This document shows positions 60,826 to 64,000 of a DNA stretch of 64,000 nt, piece after piece (the first letter of the stretch is position 1; the number at the start of each line of letters is the position of its first letter). The notes beneath the pieces were generated by a model. The model had not been told where the DNA came from and made no database searches. It saw nothing but the letters and a program-made list of their open reading frames with translations. Position numbers and translations under genes: made by a program. The DNA is from Gemmatimonadota bacterium (GTDB lineage: Bacteria > Gemmatimonadota > Gemmatimonadetes > Gemmatimonadales > Gemmatimonadaceae): assembly GCA_020161135.1 (NCBI GenBank), contig JAIUOB010000003.1, positions 1 through 64,000 on the forward strand, read 5' to 3'.

Positions 60826-62946
60826 ATGAGCAGCGCCGACGCCGACGATCGGCGTCGCCGACGGCCGACGGGCCCGGCGCCGCGTCTCACGCTCGACACC
60901 CCGGTCACGTACCTCAAGGGCGTCGGGCCGGCGCGCAGCGCGATGCTGGCGCGCCTGGGCATCACCGTCGCTGGGGACCTGCTGCGCCACGTCCCGCATC
61001 GCTACGAGGACGCGACCACCGTCACGCGCATCAACGATGCGTCGGTGGGCGCCGATGTGACGGTGCTGGGCCAGGTCATTGCGAAAGGGGTGCTGCCCAC
61101 CCGCAAGGGACTGCGCGTCTTCCAGGCCGTCCTCCAGGACGCGAGCGGCATGCTCGAGCTGGCGTGGCCCGGGCAACCGTTCCTCGACCGGCAGATCGAG
61201 AAGGGCGACTGGCTCCTCGCCACCGGGCCGGTGCGGTTCTTCCATGGCCGTCGGCTGCAACCGCGCGAGTTCGTCAATCTCGGCCCTGAAGAGGAGGGCA
61301 CAGGCGAGGGGCGGGTGCTCGCGGTGTATCCCTCCACCGAGGGGCTCTCGGTGCGGGTGCTGCGGGCGCTCGTGCTGCAGCACCTCGACGCGCTGCTGCC
61401 GCTGGTCGAGGAGCCTCTCGACGCGGCGCTGCTGGCGGCCGCCGACGTGCCGCCCCTGCGCGAGGCGCTCCGCATGGTGCATCGCCCGCAGTCGGTGGCC
61501 GAGGCGCATCGCGGACGCGCACGACTGGCGTTCGAGGAGCTGTTGTGTGTGCAGCTGCTCCATCGCCGCGCGAACCAGGTGACACGCACGGCTCGCGGTG
61601 GACGCGCGTTCGTCAACCGTCGCCAACTCACCTCGCAATTGCGCGCGTCGCTGCCGTATCAGCTCACGCACGCGCAGGTGCGGGCCGTGCGCGAGATCGT
61701 GGCGGACATGGGGAGCGCGCGGCGCATGCATCGCCTGCTGCAGGGCGACGTGGGCGCCGGCAAGACGGTGGTGGCCGTGTTCGCCGCGCTGCTCGCGATG
61801 GAGAATGACGCGCAGGTGGCGTTCATGGCGCCCACCGAGCTGCTCGCGGAGCAGCATGCGCGCAGCATCGGTGCGCTGCTCGGGCCGTTGGGGATCGTGC
61901 CGGTGCTGCTGACCGGACGGTTGGGCGCACGCGAGCGGCGCGAGGCCCTCACGCGTCTTGCGCAGGCCGGACCGGTGCTCGCGATCGGCACGCATGCCCT
62001 GCTGCAGGACGGCGTGACCTTCGCCGATCTCGGGCTCGTCATCATCGACGAGCAGCATCGCTTCGGTGTCGAGCAGCGCGCGCAGCTCAGTGCGAAGGGC
62101 GCGCATCCCGACGTGCTGCTCATGAGCGCCACGCCCATTCCGCGCTCGCTGGCGCTCACGCTGTACGGCGACCTCGATGTGAGCGTGCTGGACGAGCGGC
62201 CCCCGGGGCGCCAGCCGGTCACGACGGTGGTGCGCCCCGAGGCGGGGCGCGCGAAGGTCTTCGAGTTCCTGGCCGCACAGTTGGACGCCGGGCGTCAGGC
62301 GTACGTCGTGTACCCGCTCATCGAGACGAGCGAAAAGGTCGACCTCAAGGCCGCCACCACCATGTTTGACGCGCTCGTGCAGGGGCCGCTCGCCGAGCGG
62401 CGCGTGGCGCTGCTGCACGGACGTCTCGCGGCAGATGAACGCGACGACATCATGCGACGGTTTCTCGCCGGCGACATCGACGTGCTCGTATCCACGACCG
62501 TCATCGAAGTGGGGATCGACGTCGGCAACGCGAGCGTCATGGTGATCGAGCACCCGGAACGCTTCGGTCTCTCCCAACTGCATCAGTTGCGCGGGCGCGT
62601 GGGGCGCGGCGCGGCGCAGTCGTACTGCATCCTGCTGGGCGACGTGGGCACGGAGGCGGCGGAGCGGCTGGCGCTCTTCGCCTCGACGGAGGACGGTTTC
62701 GCGATCGCGCGCGCCGATCTCGAGATGCGCGGCATGGGCGACCTGTTCGGCGCCAAGCAGCATGGCCTGCCGGCGTTTCGCATCGCCGATCCGTTGCGCG
62801 ACGAAGCCCTGAACGAGACGGCACGCGTGCTGGCCGAACAGTTGCTGCAGCGCGATCCGTTGCTCGAGGCGCCGGCGCAGCGCGGCCTGCGCCATCTGCT
62901 CACCGTCGGGTACGGCCGAGCGCTCGAGCTGTTCGCCATCGGCTGA
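60826..62946 (+). CDS. recG: ATP-dependent DNA helicase RecG
   Basis: RecG remodels stalled replication forks and branched DNA. The N-terminal wedge region (about 40-250) includes YLKGVGPARSAMLARLGI and HRYEDATTV and an OB fold. Superfamily 2 motifs: Walker A GDVGAGKTVVA, MAPTELLAEQHA, DEQHRFG, MSATPIPRSLALTLYGDLDVS, STTVIEVGIDV and QLRGRVGRG. The TRG-type end has the usual LEMRGMGDLFGAKQHG. The ATG at 60826 gives 706 residues. It is the last gene in this unit; the following 150 bases hold no clear gene, and a GTGGCGCGC-rich inverted repeat is seen near 63000-63026. Confidence 0.95.
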   Translation: MSSADADDRRRRRPTGPAPRLTLDTPVTYLKGVGPARSAMLARLGITVAGDLLRHVPHRYEDATTVTRINDASVGADVTVLGQVIAKGVLPTRKGLRVFQAVLQDASGMLELAWPGQPFLDRQIEKGDWLLATGPVRFFHGRRLQPREFVNLGPEEEGTGEGRVLAVYPSTEGLSVRVLRALVLQHLDALLPLVEEPLDAALLAAADVPPLREALRMVHRPQSVAEAHRGRARLAFEELLCVQLLHRRANQVTRTARGGRAFVNRRQLTSQLRASLPYQLTHAQVRAVREIVADMGSARRMHRLLQGDVGAGKTVVAVFAALLAMENDAQVAFMAPTELLAEQHARSIGALLGPLGIVPVLLTGRLGARERREALTRLAQAGPVLAIGTHALLQDGVTFADLGLVIIDEQHRFGVEQRAQLSAKGAHPDVLLMSATPIPRSLALTLYGDLDVSVLDERPPGRQPVTTVVRPEAGRAKVFEFLAAQLDAGRQAYVVYPLIETSEKVDLKAATTMFDALVQGPLAERRVALLHGRLAADERDDIMRRFLAGDIDVLVSTTVIEVGIDVGNASVMVIEHPERFGLSQLHQLRGRVGRGAAQSYCILLGDVGTEAAERLALFASTEDGFAIARADLEMRGMGDLFGAKQHGLPAFRIADPLRDEALNETARVLAEQLLQRDPLLEAPAQRGLRHLLTVGYGRALELFAIG

Positions 62947-63100
62947 CGCCGCAGTCCGGACTGCCCTCTGCGACACGTCCGGCGCGTCCGGGCGCGAAGT
63001 GGCGCGCTACGCGCGGAGCGCGCACCTTAGGGACCGAAGCAACGGATGAGCACCGCGCGCCGACAGCGCGGCAGGCGTGTCACAGACGGTCCGGAGTGAC

Positions 63101-64000
63101 GTGAACGATTCGGGGCAAGGCGCCGGCGCCCGCTGGCGCGCCGTGGCACTCGCGGCCGCGCTCGGCGTCGCGGGGCACCTGACATTCGACGCGTGGTACC
63201 GCGACGCGCTGCTCGCGCGGGAACGGGCGCGCGTGGCCTCGTCTGCGGAGCCGTACGCGAAGGCCGTGCAGGGTGTCTTCGACCGTCGCATCGGGCGGCT
63301 GGCGGGGCTGCGCGCGTTCGTCGAAGGGAAGCAGAGCGCCGATGCGGTGTATCGCGAGTTTCCGACGTTCGCGGCCGGACTGCGCGCAGCGGTGACGGAT
63401 GTGCGCGCGGTGCAGCTCGTGCGCGATGGGCGCATCACGGCGTCGTTCCCGGCGGACGAGGGCGCACGCCTGGTCGGCTACAACCTGCTGCAGCACCCCG
63501 ATCCCAACGTCGTGGCCGACGTCGTGCGCGCGGGGCGCGTCGACTCCGTCGTGATCACGGGGCCGCTTGCACTGCTGCAGGGTGGGCGCGGACTGCTCAT
63601 GCGGCAGCGCGTCGCGACGCGGGCGCGTCCCATGCCCGACCTCGTGACGCTGGTGCTCGACGCGGAGGCACTCCTCAACGAAGCCGAGTGGGCACGGCAT
63701 CCGTCGGAGGTGGGCATGGCGCTGCTGGACCGCGCGGGGCAGGTGGTACGGGGGGAGCCGGAGCGGCTCGGGGACCCGGTGCGGCTGCAGGCGTCCATCG
63801 GCGATGGCGCGCTCACCGTCCTTGCGGCGCCCGTGGATGGGTGGGCCGCAGCCATTGCGCCAGACCGTCGGATGGCCCGCATCACGACGGCGTTCATCGC
63901 GGCGTTGCTCGTCGCGCTGGCGTGGGGCGTGGGCGGGCGCGAAGAACGACTCGCGGCGGCGGTCGCCGCGCGCACGCGCGCCCTCGAGGAGGCCAATCAG
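63101..64000 (+). CDS. CHASE-type membrane sensor, truncated by the window end
   Basis: The frame is open for 300 codons to the right edge. A GTG at 63101 with GGAG upstream is the likely start; a GTG at 63077 is possible. A first hydrophobic helix (about 15-35) is followed by a periplasmic region with RRIGRLAGLRAFVEG and VRAVQLVRDGRITASFPADEGA near residues 105-125, which fits a CHASE ligand-binding domain. A second helix (about 270-285, ITTAFIAALLVALAWGV) then leads into a helical linker (RTRALEEANQ), typical of sensor kinases or diguanylate cyclases. The output domain lies outside the window. It starts 154 bases after recG. Confidence 0.75.
   Translation, partial: MNDSGQGAGARWRAVALAAALGVAGHLTFDAWYRDALLARERARVASSAEPYAKAVQGVFDRRIGRLAGLRAFVEGKQSADAVYREFPTFAAGLRAAVTDVRAVQLVRDGRITASFPADEGARLVGYNLLQHPDPNVVADVVRAGRVDSVVITGPLALLQGGRGLLMRQRVATRARPMPDLVTLVLDAEALLNEAEWARHPSEVGMALLDRAGQVVRGEPERLGDPVRLQASIGDGALTVLAAPVDGWAAAIAPDRRMARITTAFIAALLVALAWGVGGREERLAAAVAARTRALEEANQ

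Overview
The window is high-GC bacterial DNA packed with same-strand, overlapping genes. It has a meso-DAP-type MurE, a PASTA-bearing division transpeptidase, DivIVA, two lipoprotein signal peptidases, CheC-type chemotaxis, PATAN (DUF4388) proteins and an MglA-like GTPase. This mix suggests a diderm outside the Proteobacteria, most likely a Gemmatimonadota (Gemmatimonas-like) chromosome. That assignment is inference from gene content; no marker rRNA is present.

Layout. (1) 1-1650 is a scarred accessory edge: the end of a Bcr/CflA-like transporter, the 3' remnant of an IS1182-type transposase, attC-like palindromes, a cassette-like membrane-protein gene on the minus strand, and a small minus-strand membrane protein with a terminator. 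(2) 1746-15684 is a housekeeping run: tilS-hpt-ftsH, a DUF2723 membrane protein, yggS-divIVA-PNP-ileS-dksA/traR-lspA-lspA-rluD. Its second half keeps a gene order familiar from Firmicutes. (3) 15700-30595 is a tightly coupled chemosensory-type operon: cheW-cheY-cheA-cheC, a long TPR protein, a PATAN protein, an MglA-like GTPase, a protein with two DnaA-type AAA+ modules and no DNA-binding domain, a PATAN-TPR fusion, cheB, a TPR protein, an exported gluzincin-like protein and a 56-residue membrane protein. No receptor, CheR or MglB lies here. (4) tRNA-Val(TAC) and an exported TPR protein follow, closed by a strong hairpin. (5) 32871-47884 is the dcw cluster, rsmH-ftsL-ftsI-murE-murF-mraY-murD-ftsW-murG-murC-ftsQ-ftsA, driven by a clear sigma70-like promoter and lacking mraZ, murB and ddl. 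(6) 47885-54964 interrupts it between ftsA and ftsZ with an amino-acid permease, a minus-strand two-component pair and an M14-family exported peptidase. (7) 55145-62946 resumes with ftsZ, an M23 peptidase, a vWA membrane protein, ftsY and recG. A truncated CHASE-type sensor runs off the right edge.

Together the genes make and remodel peptidoglycan, place the septum, insert and process membrane proteins and lipoproteins, and carry a chemosensory module whose outputs look like polarity or surface-motility control rather than a simple flagellar switch. The least familiar piece is region 3, above all the tandem DnaA-like ATPase next to MglA. Two palindromes sharing the core GGGGTCAGA (one inside the lspA2 reading frame, one after ftsA) point to a dispersed repeat family.
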